This document shows positions 1-9,007 of a stretch of DNA of 64,000 bases, piece by piece. The stretch is taken from assembly GCA_003574895.1 (NCBI GenBank), contig PJFB01000004.1, forward strand, positions 268,208 to 332,207. The letters are read 5' to 3'. The stretch comes from Geobacter sp. GTDB taxonomy: Bacteria > Desulfobacterota > Desulfuromonadia > Geobacterales > Pseudopelobacteraceae. Position 1 is the first letter of the stretch. Each line of letters starts with the position of its first letter. A program made the translations under genes and the position numbers. The notes beneath the pieces were generated by a model, which saw only the letters and a program-made list of their open reading frames with translations, did not search any database and was not told where the DNA came from.

Positions 1-1
1 C

Positions 2-1699
2 GCCCCCCTCCAGGTGCTCTGCTATGAGCGCGCCGACGACATCAGTTTTGGGGTCTCCGGCATCGTCACCCGTGGCCGCAGCATCCGGGCGACTTTTCCG
101 GATCTGAATCCGGCAGACATTCCCATGACGGCCCATGTGGGCCACGAAAAGGTACTTTACCTGCTCGACCCCCTCGGCGCCAGTCGCAGATCTACCGGCG
201 TACGTGCCCTGGATGAGGTTGTAAAGATCCTTTCTTCCCCCAAGGACTACTCCTACGAACTCCCCTATATTCCCCCATTCCTCCGCAAGGAGGAGGGGTT
301 TGTACTTTCCGTTGGCCAGTTTACCCAGTGGGTCGGTTCACAGCTCATGGCCTCGGGCCTGGTCCAGGTCTGGCCCGGCATGCCGGTCAGCGAACCGCTG
401 ATCGAGGGAAACCAGGTCGTCGGCATCAGGCTGGCTGACCAGGGAACCAACAAGGACGGTTCTCCCGCGGCCGGCTATATGCCGGGCATGGATATCCGGG
501 CCGCTCTTACCGTGGTCGCCGACGGGCCGGTGGGCCCGGTGGGCCAGAAACTGGATCGGCATTTCGGGTTCCCGGCAGGCAATCACCAGCGCGAATGGGC
601 AGTGGGTATGAAGGCGGTCGTGGAACTGCCAGAGACATGCACCCTTGAACCTGGCACCGTACTTCATACCATCGGTTATCCCGAGCCGGAGATCTTCGGC
701 TTTTTGTATGTCTATCCCGACCGGGTCGCATCCCTGGGAATCTTCGTCCCCTCCTGGCTCGACAATCCGGTCCGCACCAGTTATCGCTATCTGCAGCACT
801 GGATGACACACCCGGCCATCTGGCCCTACCTGGAGGGAGGCACGCTCCGCTCCTGGGGGGCCAAGAGCCTTCAGGAATCTGGCAGGCGTGGCGAGCCGTT
901 CCTGGTCGGAAACGGCTATGCCCGCATCGGCGAAGGATCTGGCAGCACCAACGTCCTGACCGGCTCCGGCGTGGATGAGGCCTGGGCAACAGGGGTGCAG
1001 TTAGCCGAAGGAGTGGTGGAACTGCTTAAGGCTGGCAAGCCCTTTACCAAGGAAAATCTGGGAGACACCTATCTTGCCCGCCGCCGCAACAGCTGGGTGG
1101 AACAAGAGGCCAAGGAAGCGGAAAAGGCCCGGGACGGCTTCCAGCGCGGCGTACTGACCGGCCTGGCCGGCATGGGCCTGACCGGCCTTACCAAGGGGAT
1201 CATGAATCTTGGCGCCAAGATCAGCAGGCCCTACGAACGTGTGCCATCCTTGGAAGAGTACTGCCGGGAGAAGATTCTGCCAAGCGAGATCGAACACCTG
1301 CGAAGCGAGTCCATTGCCAAGGGCAGTTCCCTGGCTGATGCCGTCATGGATGCCCATGGCTGGCCCCAGATTCCCCTTGACGGCAAGTTGCTCGTTTCCC
1401 AGCAGGATGCCCTGCTCATGGGTGGCAAGGTTCAGGCACAACCCGGCTACGCCGATCATGTCGTGATTACCGATCCGCAATTATGTGAGACCTGCAATCC
1501 GCAATTATGTGTCGAGATCTGCTCGGGCCAGGCCCTCACCTATACCGAGGGGGGAGGAGCACCGCAGTTCGATCGTGAGAAGTGCATCCATTGCGGAGCC
1601 TGCATGTGGAACTGCACCAAGCCCCTGGAAGCGAACGGCGAGCGCTGCAATATCGATTTCAGGGCCGGGTCGGGCGGGTTGCACTCGGCCGAAAACTGA
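2..1699 (+). CDS. electron transfer flavoprotein:quinone oxidoreductase (5' partial)
   Basis: FAD- and [4Fe-4S]-containing membrane-associated dehydrogenase that passes electrons from reduced ETF to quinone. The reading frame is open to the left edge of the window, so the N-terminal FAD-binding Rossmann segment lies outside; about 565 codons are present. The visible part matches the FixC/ETF-QO body, and the last 70 residues hold a ferredoxin-like domain with CETC, CVEIC and CIHCGACMWNC cysteine clusters, the arrangement expected for the ETF-QO iron-sulphur cluster. EtfB and EtfA follow at once, which supports the assignment: the three would form one electron-entry route, for example from acyl-CoA oxidation. 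A FixC-like role in a bifurcating complex is possible, but the fused ferredoxin domain argues for ETF-QO. Confidence 0.85.
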   Translation, partial: APLQVLCYERADDISFGVSGIVTRGRSIRATFPDLNPADIPMTAHVGHEKVLYLLDPLGASRRSTGVRALDEVVKILSSPKDYSYELPYIPPFLRKEEGFVLSVGQFTQWVGSQLMASGLVQVWPGMPVSEPLIEGNQVVGIRLADQGTNKDGSPAAGYMPGMDIRAALTVVADGPVGPVGQKLDRHFGFPAGNHQREWAVGMKAVVELPETCTLEPGTVLHTIGYPEPEIFGFLYVYPDRVASLGIFVPSWLDNPVRTSYRYLQHWMTHPAIWPYLEGGTLRSWGAKSLQESGRRGEPFLVGNGYARIGEGSGSTNVLTGSGVDEAWATGVQLAEGVVELLKAGKPFTKENLGDTYLARRRNSWVEQEAKEAEKARDGFQRGVLTGLAGMGLTGLTKGIMNLGAKISRPYERVPSLEEYCREKILPSEIEHLRSESIAKGSSLADAVMDAHGWPQIPLDGKLLVSQQDALLMGGKVQAQPGYADHVVITDPQLCETCNPQLCVEICSGQALTYTEGGGAPQFDREKCIHCGACMWNCTKPLEANGERCNIDFRAGSGGLHSAEN

Positions 1700-1746
1700 T
1701 AGAATTCGCTGTAATCAATGAACACTACGAAAGAGGAGACGATAGA

Positions 1747-2556
1747 ATGAACGGAGGATTTCATATTGTGGTCTGCGGGAGCATCGTTCCCGATCCACTG
1801 CAAACCCTGGCCCCGATCGAAGGGCCAACAGGTCCGGCACTGAAAAATGAGTTGATGCTGCCGGCAGTCCTGGACCCTTGGGCGGGCCATGCGCTTTACG
1901 AAGCTGCCAATCTGGCGAAAAACGTACCCGACAGCAAGGTCTGGCTGGTGAGCCTGGGGCCCAAGGCAAAATTGCAGCAATTGATGATGTCCATCGCCCA
2001 GAAGGTCTCCTTTGAACTGGTGGTGCTTGATGGCCCGGCTGGCGGCTTTACCGATCCCTGCGAAGTGGCTGCGGCACTGGCTGGCGGCATCAATGGAATT
2101 GCCGGGCTCGACCGCTCCCGCCTGCTGCTGTTCGGTGGATGTTCCTCGGCCTCCAGGGATGCCGGAGTGACCATGCAGATGGTCGCGGAACAACTGGGCA
2201 TCGGCGATCAGTTCCTGGGAGTGGACGAACTCACTATCCAGGCCGACGGTTCCATGAAGCTCCTGGAGCGGATCGAAGGAGGGCAATACCAGGTATCCAC
2301 CTGCACCGGCGCGCCGGCAATGCTGGCATGGGCCACAGGAAACCTCCCCGAGCCTCCCAACAATCCCCAGATCGGCATGATGAACATGCGCACCGTCATG
2401 CCTGCCCTGCAAAAGGCCCAGCCCGCACCGGTCGGGGCGGCCGGGGTGTCCTACCTGGGCGTCGAACTCCCGAAACAGCGCCGCGAGACCAGGATTGTCA
2501 AGGACCTTTCCGTTGATGAGGTCGCCCGCGAAATCGTGGAGTGGCTCAAGGGATAG
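1747..2556 (+). CDS. etfB: electron transfer flavoprotein beta subunit
   Basis: Beta subunit of the soluble ETF heterodimer, which collects electrons from flavin dehydrogenases. 269 residues, close to the usual 250-260. The start is the ATG preceded by GAGGAGACGATAGA; an in-frame extension upstream would run back into the oxidoreductase gene. The conserved ETF-beta region with LDPWAGHALYEAA, the VSLGP segment and the C-terminal LGVELPKQRRETRIVKDLS stretch are visible. It sits 47 bases after the ETF-QO gene and 79 bases before etfA, so the three are probably co-transcribed. The N-terminal half differs from textbook EtfB; the sequence alone does not tell whether the AMP site is intact. Confidence 0.85.
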   Translation: MNGGFHIVVCGSIVPDPLQTLAPIEGPTGPALKNELMLPAVLDPWAGHALYEAANLAKNVPDSKVWLVSLGPKAKLQQLMMSIAQKVSFELVVLDGPAGGFTDPCEVAAALAGGINGIAGLDRSRLLLFGGCSSASRDAGVTMQMVAEQLGIGDQFLGVDELTIQADGSMKLLERIEGGQYQVSTCTGAPAMLAWATGNLPEPPNNPQIGMMNMRTVMPALQKAQPAPVGAAGVSYLGVELPKQRRETRIVKDLSVDEVAREIVEWLKG

Positions 2557-2635
2557 CCACCATATAAACACCCACCCGCTCCCTGCCCTTCCCGTCAAGA
2601 GAAGGGAATATGAATATTTTCACTGGAGGAATTCG

Positions 2636-3667
2636 ATGGAAAAGATACTGTTCATTGCCCATACCCAATCCGACGGCACGCTGCCGAACGTGGCCCGCGA
2701 GGCCCTGAGCGCCGCCGTTGATCTTTCAAAGAAACTCCCCGGCTCATCCTTTGTTGCCGGTATAATCGGCCAGGAGGCAAATCAGGCCGCTGACAGTATC
2801 GCGTCCTGCGGAGCTGCTGGCTTCCTGTCCGTGACCGGGGCCGAATTCGCGGTTTCCCGCTATGCAACCGATGCCGCCGCGGTCGAGGCCCTGGTGCGCC
2901 AGACCGGCGCAACCCTGGTCGTGGCACCCACCACCTCCCGCTTCTCGCGGGCATTGCCAGGCGTTGTCCAGAGAGTTCAGGGACGCATCGAAACCCACAT
3001 CAGCGGCATGGATATTGTTGAAGGAAGTTTGCAGATCCAGCGCTGGTACTACCGCCAACGGATGGTGGCGACACTGACCCGGGCACAACGCCCCTGGTTC
3101 CTGGTAATCGACGGCGGGGTTTTCCCGGCTTGGCAGGGCGAACCAGGCTCCGCCAATGCCGAGAATGTCGCGGTCCAGCTTGCCGCAGACACCCTTCGCA
3201 CCCAGGTCATCGGCGTCCAGGCACCTTCCACAAACACACAGACCATCAGACCGGAGGCCGAGGTACTGTTTGTCGCCGGGGCCGGCTGGACCAAGAAGCA
3301 GGCCGACGGACAACTCCATCTCAAGGACGCCGAAGAGCTCATCCTGGGCTTCCTCAAGAACTGCAATGCCTCGCTCGGCAGCAGTAAATCCCTGGTGGAC
3401 CAGTCGGTGGAAGGCGAAGCTGTTCTCCCCTTCATGAGCCACCTGAACCAGGTCGGCCAGACCGGCTCCACCCCCCGCCACCCCAAAGGGCTGGCCACCT
3501 GCTGCCACGGCGAGGAACCCCATGCCGTGGGATGGCGTTTCATCAACGAGCGGCGGGCCATCAATACCGATGCGAACTGCGGCTGGGCCCAGGGCAAGGC
3601 GGACGTCCTGTACGTTGCCGATGCATTTCAGGTTATGGCCAAGGTAAACGAGCTCCTGGCCCAATAA
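2636..3667 (+). CDS. etfA: electron transfer flavoprotein alpha subunit (divergent)
   Basis: FAD-carrying alpha subunit of ETF, partner of the gene before it. 343 residues from an ATG with a GGAGG site seven bases upstream. The N-terminal alpha/beta ETF domain is followed by the FAD domain. The C-terminal signature survives as AINTDANCGWAQGKADVLYV and a final helix that resembles canonical EtfA. The preceding FAD-contact loop reads GQTGSTPRHPKGLATCCHGE, where most EtfA proteins have GQTGK followed by an IACGISGA-type segment, so FAD contacts are probably altered. Function as an ETF subunit is well supported by gene order; the electron donor is unknown. Confidence 0.8.
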   Translation: MEKILFIAHTQSDGTLPNVAREALSAAVDLSKKLPGSSFVAGIIGQEANQAADSIASCGAAGFLSVTGAEFAVSRYATDAAAVEALVRQTGATLVVAPTTSRFSRALPGVVQRVQGRIETHISGMDIVEGSLQIQRWYYRQRMVATLTRAQRPWFLVIDGGVFPAWQGEPGSANAENVAVQLAADTLRTQVIGVQAPSTNTQTIRPEAEVLFVAGAGWTKKQADGQLHLKDAEELILGFLKNCNASLGSSKSLVDQSVEGEAVLPFMSHLNQVGQTGSTPRHPKGLATCCHGEEPHAVGWRFINERRAINTDANCGWAQGKADVLYVADAFQVMAKVNELLAQ

Positions 3668-3694
3668 AAAAAGCAGACGAAAAACGGACGACAC

Positions 3695-4708
3695 ATGAAC
3701 AACGACCTTATCCTCCTCGGCCACGGCAGCGGCGGCAGGCTTTCCCACCAACTGCTGGATGAGTTGATCATTCCGGTCCTGAGCGGCACGGCACCGGCCG
3801 GCCAGAACGATGCCGCCATCCTGGAACAACTGGCCGGGCAGCCTGCCTACACCACCGATTCATTCGTGGTTGACCCGATCTTTTTCCCCGGAGGCACCAT
3901 CGGCAGCCTGGCGGTGCACGGGACGGTCAACGACCTGGCCATGATGGGTGCTGAGCCTCTCTATCTCAGCGTCGGGCTGATCATAGAGGAAGGATTCAGC
4001 AAGGCGGATCTGGAACGCATCCTGACCGACATGCGTCAGGCAGCAGACCAGGCCGGCGTCAGGATCGTCACCGGCGACACCAAGGTCGTGCCCCGGGGCA
4101 AGGCCGACAAAATCTTCATCACCACCTCCGGCATCGGCGTCATCAAGCACGATATTCCCATCCATGGCGCCAATGCCCAACCAGGGGATTGCATCATCAT
4201 AAACGGTACCCTGGGCGACCACGGTATCGCAGTCATGGCCAACCGCGAGGGGCTGAACGTCGGCACAGACATCCGTAGCGACTCGGCCGCCCTGAACAGC
4301 CTGGTGAGCGAGATCATCGCCGTGGCCGGCCATGATCTGCATGTGCTGCGCGACCCCACGCGGGGAGGGGTTGCCACCACCATCAAGGAGATCGCCCAGC
4401 AGTCGGCCGTTAGCGTCACCCTCCGGGAAGAGGCCATCCCCGTCACCCCGGCTGTGCGCGGGGTCTGTTCGATCCTCGGCCTAGACCCGCTTTTCGTGGC
4501 CAACGAGGGCAAGTTGCTGGCATTCGTTACCCCGGAAGCAGCGGATTCGGTACTGGCTGCAATGAAGAGACATCCCCTGGGCAAGAACGCAGCCGTTATC
4601 GGACAGGTAGAGGAAGTTCCGGCCGGCCGGGTGCGCATGGAGACCGTTATCGGCGGCATGCGGGCAGTAGAGATGCTGGCCGGCGAGCAGCTGCCCAGGA
4701 TATGCTGA
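3695..4708 (+). CDS. hypE: hydrogenase maturation protein HypE (carbamoyl dehydratase)
   Basis: HypE converts a C-terminal cysteine thiocarboxamide into a thiocyanate that supplies the CN ligands of the [NiFe] site. 337 residues, normal length. The N-terminal DLILLGHGSGGRLSHQLL motif, the AIRS-type ATP-binding folds with GTVNDLAMMGA and DPTRGGVATTIKEIA, and the essential C-terminal PRIC tail with its terminal cysteine are all present. It begins 27 bases after etfA. The other hyp genes are not in the window, so it is detached from the usual hypABFCDE set; the hox-like operon lies about 4 kb downstream on the same strand. Confidence 0.95.
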   Translation: MNNDLILLGHGSGGRLSHQLLDELIIPVLSGTAPAGQNDAAILEQLAGQPAYTTDSFVVDPIFFPGGTIGSLAVHGTVNDLAMMGAEPLYLSVGLIIEEGFSKADLERILTDMRQAADQAGVRIVTGDTKVVPRGKADKIFITTSGIGVIKHDIPIHGANAQPGDCIIINGTLGDHGIAVMANREGLNVGTDIRSDSAALNSLVSEIIAVAGHDLHVLRDPTRGGVATTIKEIAQQSAVSVTLREEAIPVTPAVRGVCSILGLDPLFVANEGKLLAFVTPEAADSVLAAMKRHPLGKNAAVIGQVEEVPAGRVRMETVIGGMRAVEMLAGEQLPRIC

Positions 4709-4740
4709 CAAAACTCCGGAATCACCCTGAGTGCCCCTGA

Positions 4741-7374
4741 ATGAAACGATTCCTGTCATTGCCGATCCGCATCCACATGTTCCTGCTGGTGATCCTGCTG
4801 GCGCTCCCCGCCGCCGGGGTCATCATCAACGCCGGCTTTGACCAGCGCCGGCAGGCCTATAAAGAGGCAGCCGCCGACTCCGCCAGACTTACCTACACAA
4901 TATCATCGGAAATCAATATCCTGGTGCGCGGCACCGAGCAGTTGGCAGACACCCTGGCCCAACTGCCGTCGGTGCAGCACCCGGACCCAAAAACCATTTC
5001 CAGGCTGCTGGGCAACCTGATTGCCAAATACCCACAATACTCCAACATCATTGTTACCGATAAAACCGGCCTTGTCCTGGCTTCAGCCCTGCCCATGAAA
5101 CAACCGGTCACGGTGGCCGACCGGAGCATCTTCACGGATGCCAGGAAAAGCGGACGTTTTTCGGCAGGCGAATACATGCTCGGCAAAATCTCCCGCAAGC
5201 CCCTGATCAATTTCGGTTACCCGATAAAGGACTCAAGCGGTAAATTCAACGGCATCATAGCGATCGGCATCGACCTGGCCAAGACCAAGCATCTCCTGGA
5301 AAAATCGTATTTCCCCAAAAGCGCTGAATATGTCCTGGTTGACCGGAACGGGATATTTCTGTATCGCACCTTTGATCTCGAAAAATACCTGGGAACGCCC
5401 CTAAGAAAAGACCTGCTCAAAACAATGGAGAACGGCCCGGACGAAGCAACCATTGAGTTCGTCTCCAACAAAGGGCAGAATCGCGTCTCGTCCTATCGCA
5501 AACTTCGTCTTGACGACACACAACCGCCTTACATGTACGTGCGCTCCGGTTTTCCTGTTGAATCCGTAAATGCCAACGCCAACCGGGCCATTCAGAAAAA
5601 TCTGGCGTTATTGATTCCCTTTTTCGCTCTCAGCCTCGGCATTGCCTGGTTTATCGGCAAGCGTGGTATTGTGGATCGAGTTGCCGCCTTGCAGAACGCT
5701 TCGCACCGCTTGGCCGATGGCGACTTTTCCGTTCAAGTGGCCAAGGCTGTCTCCGGCAGCGAGCTTGGCGATCTGGCGACAACCTTCGACAATATGGCCA
5801 GGGCGCTGGCCGAACGGGAAAAAAGCCTGATCGAAAATGTCAAACTCACCGTTGCAAGCGAAACAAAATTCCGTACCCTGTTTGAATCAATGCAGGAAGG
5901 GGTGATCATCTGCGAAACCATCCGTAATGAGGTCGATGGCCCTGTAGAATTCCGCTGCATTGACATCAACCCGGCTTGCGAGAACATTTTGCGAAAGCAG
6001 AGAGACCAGATCATCGGTGGGAAACTCCTGTCCATATTTTCCTGCATAGGGGAAAATGGTGCCAGCTGTTTTCGTGAGGTAGCCCGGACAGGGATTCCGA
6101 AACACTTCGAGGAATACCACACGGATAGCAATACCTATTTCGAGGTGCATGCCATCTGCCCGGACAAGGACCGCCTGGCAATAATTTTCAGCGACATCAC
6201 GCAACAGAAGAGGATGCAAGACGAACGCATCAGAAACGACAAGCTCGAATCCCTGGGAGTGCTGGCCGGCGGCATTGCCCACGATTTCAACAATTTCCTG
6301 GCTGGAATACTGGGCAACGTATCCTTTGCCAAAATGCTGCTGGACCCTTCCCTCAAGGCCCACAGGCTGCTTGGAGAGGCTGAAAAGGCGACCAGGGGCG
6401 CGGCGCAACTGGCGCGCCAGCTGCTCACCTTTGCGCGCGGAGGAATGCCCGTTAAAAAGGTCGTTTCCATCAAACAGGTCCTCTGCGACTCCGCGACGCT
6501 GGTCCTGCGCGGCACCAATGTCAAGTCAATCCTGGAGATCCCGGATACGCTCAAGAACGTTGAAGCCGACGAGGGGCAGCTCACCCAGGCATTCCACAAC
6601 ATCATCATCAATGCGGCCCAGGCAATGCCGACCGGCGGATTTCTGACCATCAGCGCCGAGAATGTGAGCTTCACCGAATACGACGCGCCGCCGCTCAATC
6701 CGGGCGCCTACATTAAGGTGACCTTTGTCGACGAAGGACGGGGCATACCGCCAGAAGATCTTGAGCGCATATTCGACCCGTATTTCACTACCAAACCGGA
6801 CGGAACCGGTCTGGGGCTGGCTTCGTGCTATTCCATAATCTCCAGGCACGACGGCCATATCAATGTTGCCTCCACCCCGGGAAAAGGGACAACCTTCGAG
6901 CTCTATCTGCCTGCCTGCGACAAGGCAATCGAAGATTCTCAAGACAATGACGAGCGGTTGATGCCTGGCAGCCAGACACGGACCGGCAGGATACTCATCA
7001 TGGATGACGACGAACTTATCACGAACCTGCTGGGGGAAATTTTCACGGATATCGGCTATGCTGTAACTATCTGCCGCGACGGCAGCGAGGCCATTGACTT
7101 CTACCGTGATGCCATGGAACATGGGAAGAGCTATGACGCCGTTGTCATGGATCTCACGATCCCTGGGGGCATGGGCGGCAAAGAGGCCGCTGGAAAGCTG
7201 CTGCAGATCGATCCCGGTGCCCGCCTGGTCGCATCAAGCGGATACTCCAATGATCCGATCATGTCGGACTGCCGTACATACGGTTTCCTGGCAGCTATCG
7301 CAAAACCGTACAAGGCCGCCGATGTGGGCAAAATAATTGAAAACATACTAACCATGAACCGGAGCCAGGTGTAA
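4741..7374 (+). CDS. hybrid sensor histidine kinase with Cache, HAMP, PAS and receiver domains
   Basis: Membrane sensor kinase of 877 residues. A transmembrane helix at about residues 10-30 and another near 285-305 enclose a periplasmic double-Cache-like ligand domain. HAMP (about 305-360), a PAS segment (about 375-490), a HisKA box LAGGIAHDFNNF with phospho-acceptor His514, and an HATPase with N box HNIIINAAQAMP, G1 DEGRGIPPED and G2 GTGLGLAS follow. The C-terminal receiver (from about 750) has the acidic pocket MDDDE and the phospho-acceptor Asp in VVMDLTIPG. There is no DNA-binding output, so a phosphorelay partner must exist elsewhere. Its stop overlaps the start of the next gene by one base. 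Confidence 0.93.
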   Translation: MKRFLSLPIRIHMFLLVILLALPAAGVIINAGFDQRRQAYKEAAADSARLTYTISSEINILVRGTEQLADTLAQLPSVQHPDPKTISRLLGNLIAKYPQYSNIIVTDKTGLVLASALPMKQPVTVADRSIFTDARKSGRFSAGEYMLGKISRKPLINFGYPIKDSSGKFNGIIAIGIDLAKTKHLLEKSYFPKSAEYVLVDRNGIFLYRTFDLEKYLGTPLRKDLLKTMENGPDEATIEFVSNKGQNRVSSYRKLRLDDTQPPYMYVRSGFPVESVNANANRAIQKNLALLIPFFALSLGIAWFIGKRGIVDRVAALQNASHRLADGDFSVQVAKAVSGSELGDLATTFDNMARALAEREKSLIENVKLTVASETKFRTLFESMQEGVIICETIRNEVDGPVEFRCIDINPACENILRKQRDQIIGGKLLSIFSCIGENGASCFREVARTGIPKHFEEYHTDSNTYFEVHAICPDKDRLAIIFSDITQQKRMQDERIRNDKLESLGVLAGGIAHDFNNFLAGILGNVSFAKMLLDPSLKAHRLLGEAEKATRGAAQLARQLLTFARGGMPVKKVVSIKQVLCDSATLVLRGTNVKSILEIPDTLKNVEADEGQLTQAFHNIIINAAQAMPTGGFLTISAENVSFTEYDAPPLNPGAYIKVTFVDEGRGIPPEDLERIFDPYFTTKPDGTGLGLASCYSIISRHDGHINVASTPGKGTTFELYLPACDKAIEDSQDNDERLMPGSQTRTGRILIMDDDELITNLLGEIFTDIGYAVTICRDGSEAIDFYRDAMEHGKSYDAVVMDLTIPGGMGGKEAAGKLLQIDPGARLVASSGYSNDPIMSDCRTYGFLAAIAKPYKAADVGKIIENILTMNRSQV

Positions 7375-7859
7375 TGTCCAAGGATAAGCATCCCATAACC
7401 GCTGCCGTACGCGTTCTGAGGGCCGAAAAGGTTAACTTTACCGACCATCCCTACGACTATGAGGAAAAGGGGGGCACGGCCGTTTCCGCCAGGGAACTGG
7501 GGGTTGATGAACACTGCGTCATCAAGACCCTGGTCATGGAAACCGATAACGGCACCCCGCTCATCATACTGATGCACGGCGACCTGCAGGTCTCCACCAA
7601 GGAATTGGCCCGGCTGATCGGCGTCAAGCAGGTCACTCCTTGCCGGCCCGAGACGGCCCAGAAACTGACCGGATACATGGTGGGAGGCACTTCCCCCTTT
7701 GGGACGCGACGCAGCATGCCGGTTTATCTGGAAGAAACCATTGCAGGCCTGGACAGGATCTATATCAACGGAGGCAAACGGGGCTATCTGGTGGGAATGG
7801 CTCCGGCAGAGCTTCTAAGGGTACTGAAACCGGTGCTGGTGAAGGTGGGGATATCATAA
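7374..7859 (+). CDS. ybaK: YbaK/EbsC family Cys-tRNA(Pro) deacylase
   Basis: Cytoplasmic editing enzyme that hydrolyses mischarged Cys-tRNA(Pro). 161 residues, the normal size for YbaK. The family pattern is clear: TAAVRVLRAEKVNFTDHPY at the N terminus, the conserved Lys in VIKTLVM, and the GGTSPFGTR motif near residue 105 followed by YINGGKRGYLVGM. The ATG overlaps the stop of the sensor kinase (TAATG), so translation is coupled to it, although no functional link is obvious. Confidence 0.93.
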   Translation: MSKDKHPITAAVRVLRAEKVNFTDHPYDYEEKGGTAVSARELGVDEHCVIKTLVMETDNGTPLIILMHGDLQVSTKELARLIGVKQVTPCRPETAQKLTGYMVGGTSPFGTRRSMPVYLEETIAGLDRIYINGGKRGYLVGMAPAELLRVLKPVLVKVGIS

Positions 7860-7893
7860 AACTCCCCTGCCCCACTCTTGAGGAATAGAAAGG

Positions 7894-8352
7894 ATGAATA
7901 CCATGATCCGCAAAGCCCAGATCAACGATGTCAAGGACATACAAAAACTGCTGACCGCATATGCCAGCCGCGGAGACATGCTCTCCCGCTCCCTCTCTGA
8001 GTTGTACGAAGCCATCCGCGATTTTTACGTGGCAAAGGAAGACAACCACCTGCTGGGTACTGCTGCCCTGCATATCGTGTGGGATGATCTGGCCGAGATC
8101 CGTTCGGTGGCGGTGGCCGAAGAAGCCGGTCGCAAGGGAATCGGCAGCCTGCTGGTGCGGGCGTGTATCGACGAAGCTCGGCAGATCGGCCTGAAACGCC
8201 TGTTCTGCCTGACGTACAAGCCTGATTTCTTTGCCAAGCACGGTTTCCGGCTGGTGGACAAATCAGAGCTGCCACACAAGGTATGGGGCGACTGCATCAA
8301 GTGCGTCAAGTTCCCCGACTGCGATGAAAATGCCATGATCCTCGACCTGTAA
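7894..8352 (+). CDS. GNAT acetyltransferase, short ArgA-like N-acetylglutamate synthase
   Basis: Single-domain GNAT protein of about 150 residues resembling the short ArgA-type N-acetylglutamate synthases, which make N-acetylglutamate from glutamate and acetyl-CoA for arginine synthesis. Motif A with EIRSVAVAEEAGRKGIGSLL contains the acetyl-CoA pyrophosphate loop. The C-terminal KHGFRLVDKSELPHKVWGDC and the trailing CVKFPDCDE are typical of this subgroup. An ATG at 7894 (with TTGAGGAA upstream) and one at 7903 are both usable; the first is taken. Substrate is by family, not proven. Confidence 0.8.
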   Translation: MNTMIRKAQINDVKDIQKLLTAYASRGDMLSRSLSELYEAIRDFYVAKEDNHLLGTAALHIVWDDLAEIRSVAVAEEAGRKGIGSLLVRACIDEARQIGLKRLFCLTYKPDFFAKHGFRLVDKSELPHKVWGDCIKCVKFPDCDENAMILDL

Positions 8353-8424
8353 TTTGAAACCGGCATAACCCCAGGATCATTTCGATAATCACGCCCTTGC
8401 TTCCACCCTCCGGCGATGCTTGCT

Positions 8425-8452
8425 TTGCATGCTCCCTGTCCTGTGTTAATAT
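8425..8452 (+). promoter_or_regulatory. candidate sigma-70 promoter of the hox-like operon
   Basis: TTGCAT (8425-8430) and TAATAT (8447-8452) lie 16 bases apart, 40 bases before the first gene of the hydrogenase module. No operator-like repeat was seen beside it. Assigned by eye only. Confidence 0.45.
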
Positions 8453-8491
8453 TTCACAATGCTATCCGATCCTTAAAGGCAAAACTGTGAA

Positions 8492-9007
8492 ATGATCCCT
8501 CACCAAGATTACAAAACAGAGGCAGACCGGCATGACGCCATGGAGCAGATCCTGCGGCAGCATCGCCATAGTCCGGATGCCTTGATCGAGGTACTCCATT
8601 TTGCCCAGGAAAACTACGGCTACCTACCCCGGGAGTTGCTGGGCCGGCTGGCGGAACAACTGAAACTGCCACCCAGCCTGGTGTACGGAGTAGCAAGCTT
8701 TTACCATGGGTTTCGCCTTGAACCGCGCGGTCGGCATCACTGCACGGTCTGTACCGGCACATCATGCCACATCAAAGGCGGCACGGCCCTGCTTGCGGAG
8801 CTGGAGCGCCGCTTCGGCATTTCCTGCGGCGAAACCGCGCCTGATGGCAGCTTTTCACTGGACTCCGTACGCTGTCTTGGGGTCTGCGACCTGGCGCCCT
8901 TGGCGGTGCTTGATGACGACATCATCAGTGCCGAAACCATCGATGCACTGGCCGACAAGGTCTGCCAGTGTCTTGCCGAAAAGAGTTCCACAGGCAAATC
9001 ACCATGA
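8492..9007 (+). CDS. hoxE: HoxE-like [2Fe-2S] subunit of NAD-linked hydrogenase diaphorase
   Basis: Homologue of the 24-kDa NuoE subunit, a thioredoxin-fold [2Fe-2S] protein that relays electrons in the diaphorase part of bidirectional hydrogenases. 171 residues. Four cluster ligands are visible: two in [10 protein letters not shown] (about residues 88-96) and two in [10 protein letters not shown] (about 130-135). It is the first gene of a four-gene run; its TGA overlaps the next ATG. The gene order E-F-U-Y, and a hydrogenase small subunit rather than other Nuo genes downstream, point to HoxE rather than complex I. Confidence 0.88.
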   Translation: MIPHQDYKTEADRHDAMEQILRQHRHSPDALIEVLHFAQENYGYLPRELLGRLAEQLKLPPSLVYGVASFYHGFRLEPRGRHHCTVCTGTSCHIKGGTALLAELERRFGISCGETAPDGSFSLDSVRCLGVCDLAPLAVLDDDIISAETIDALADKVCQCLAEKSSTGKSP

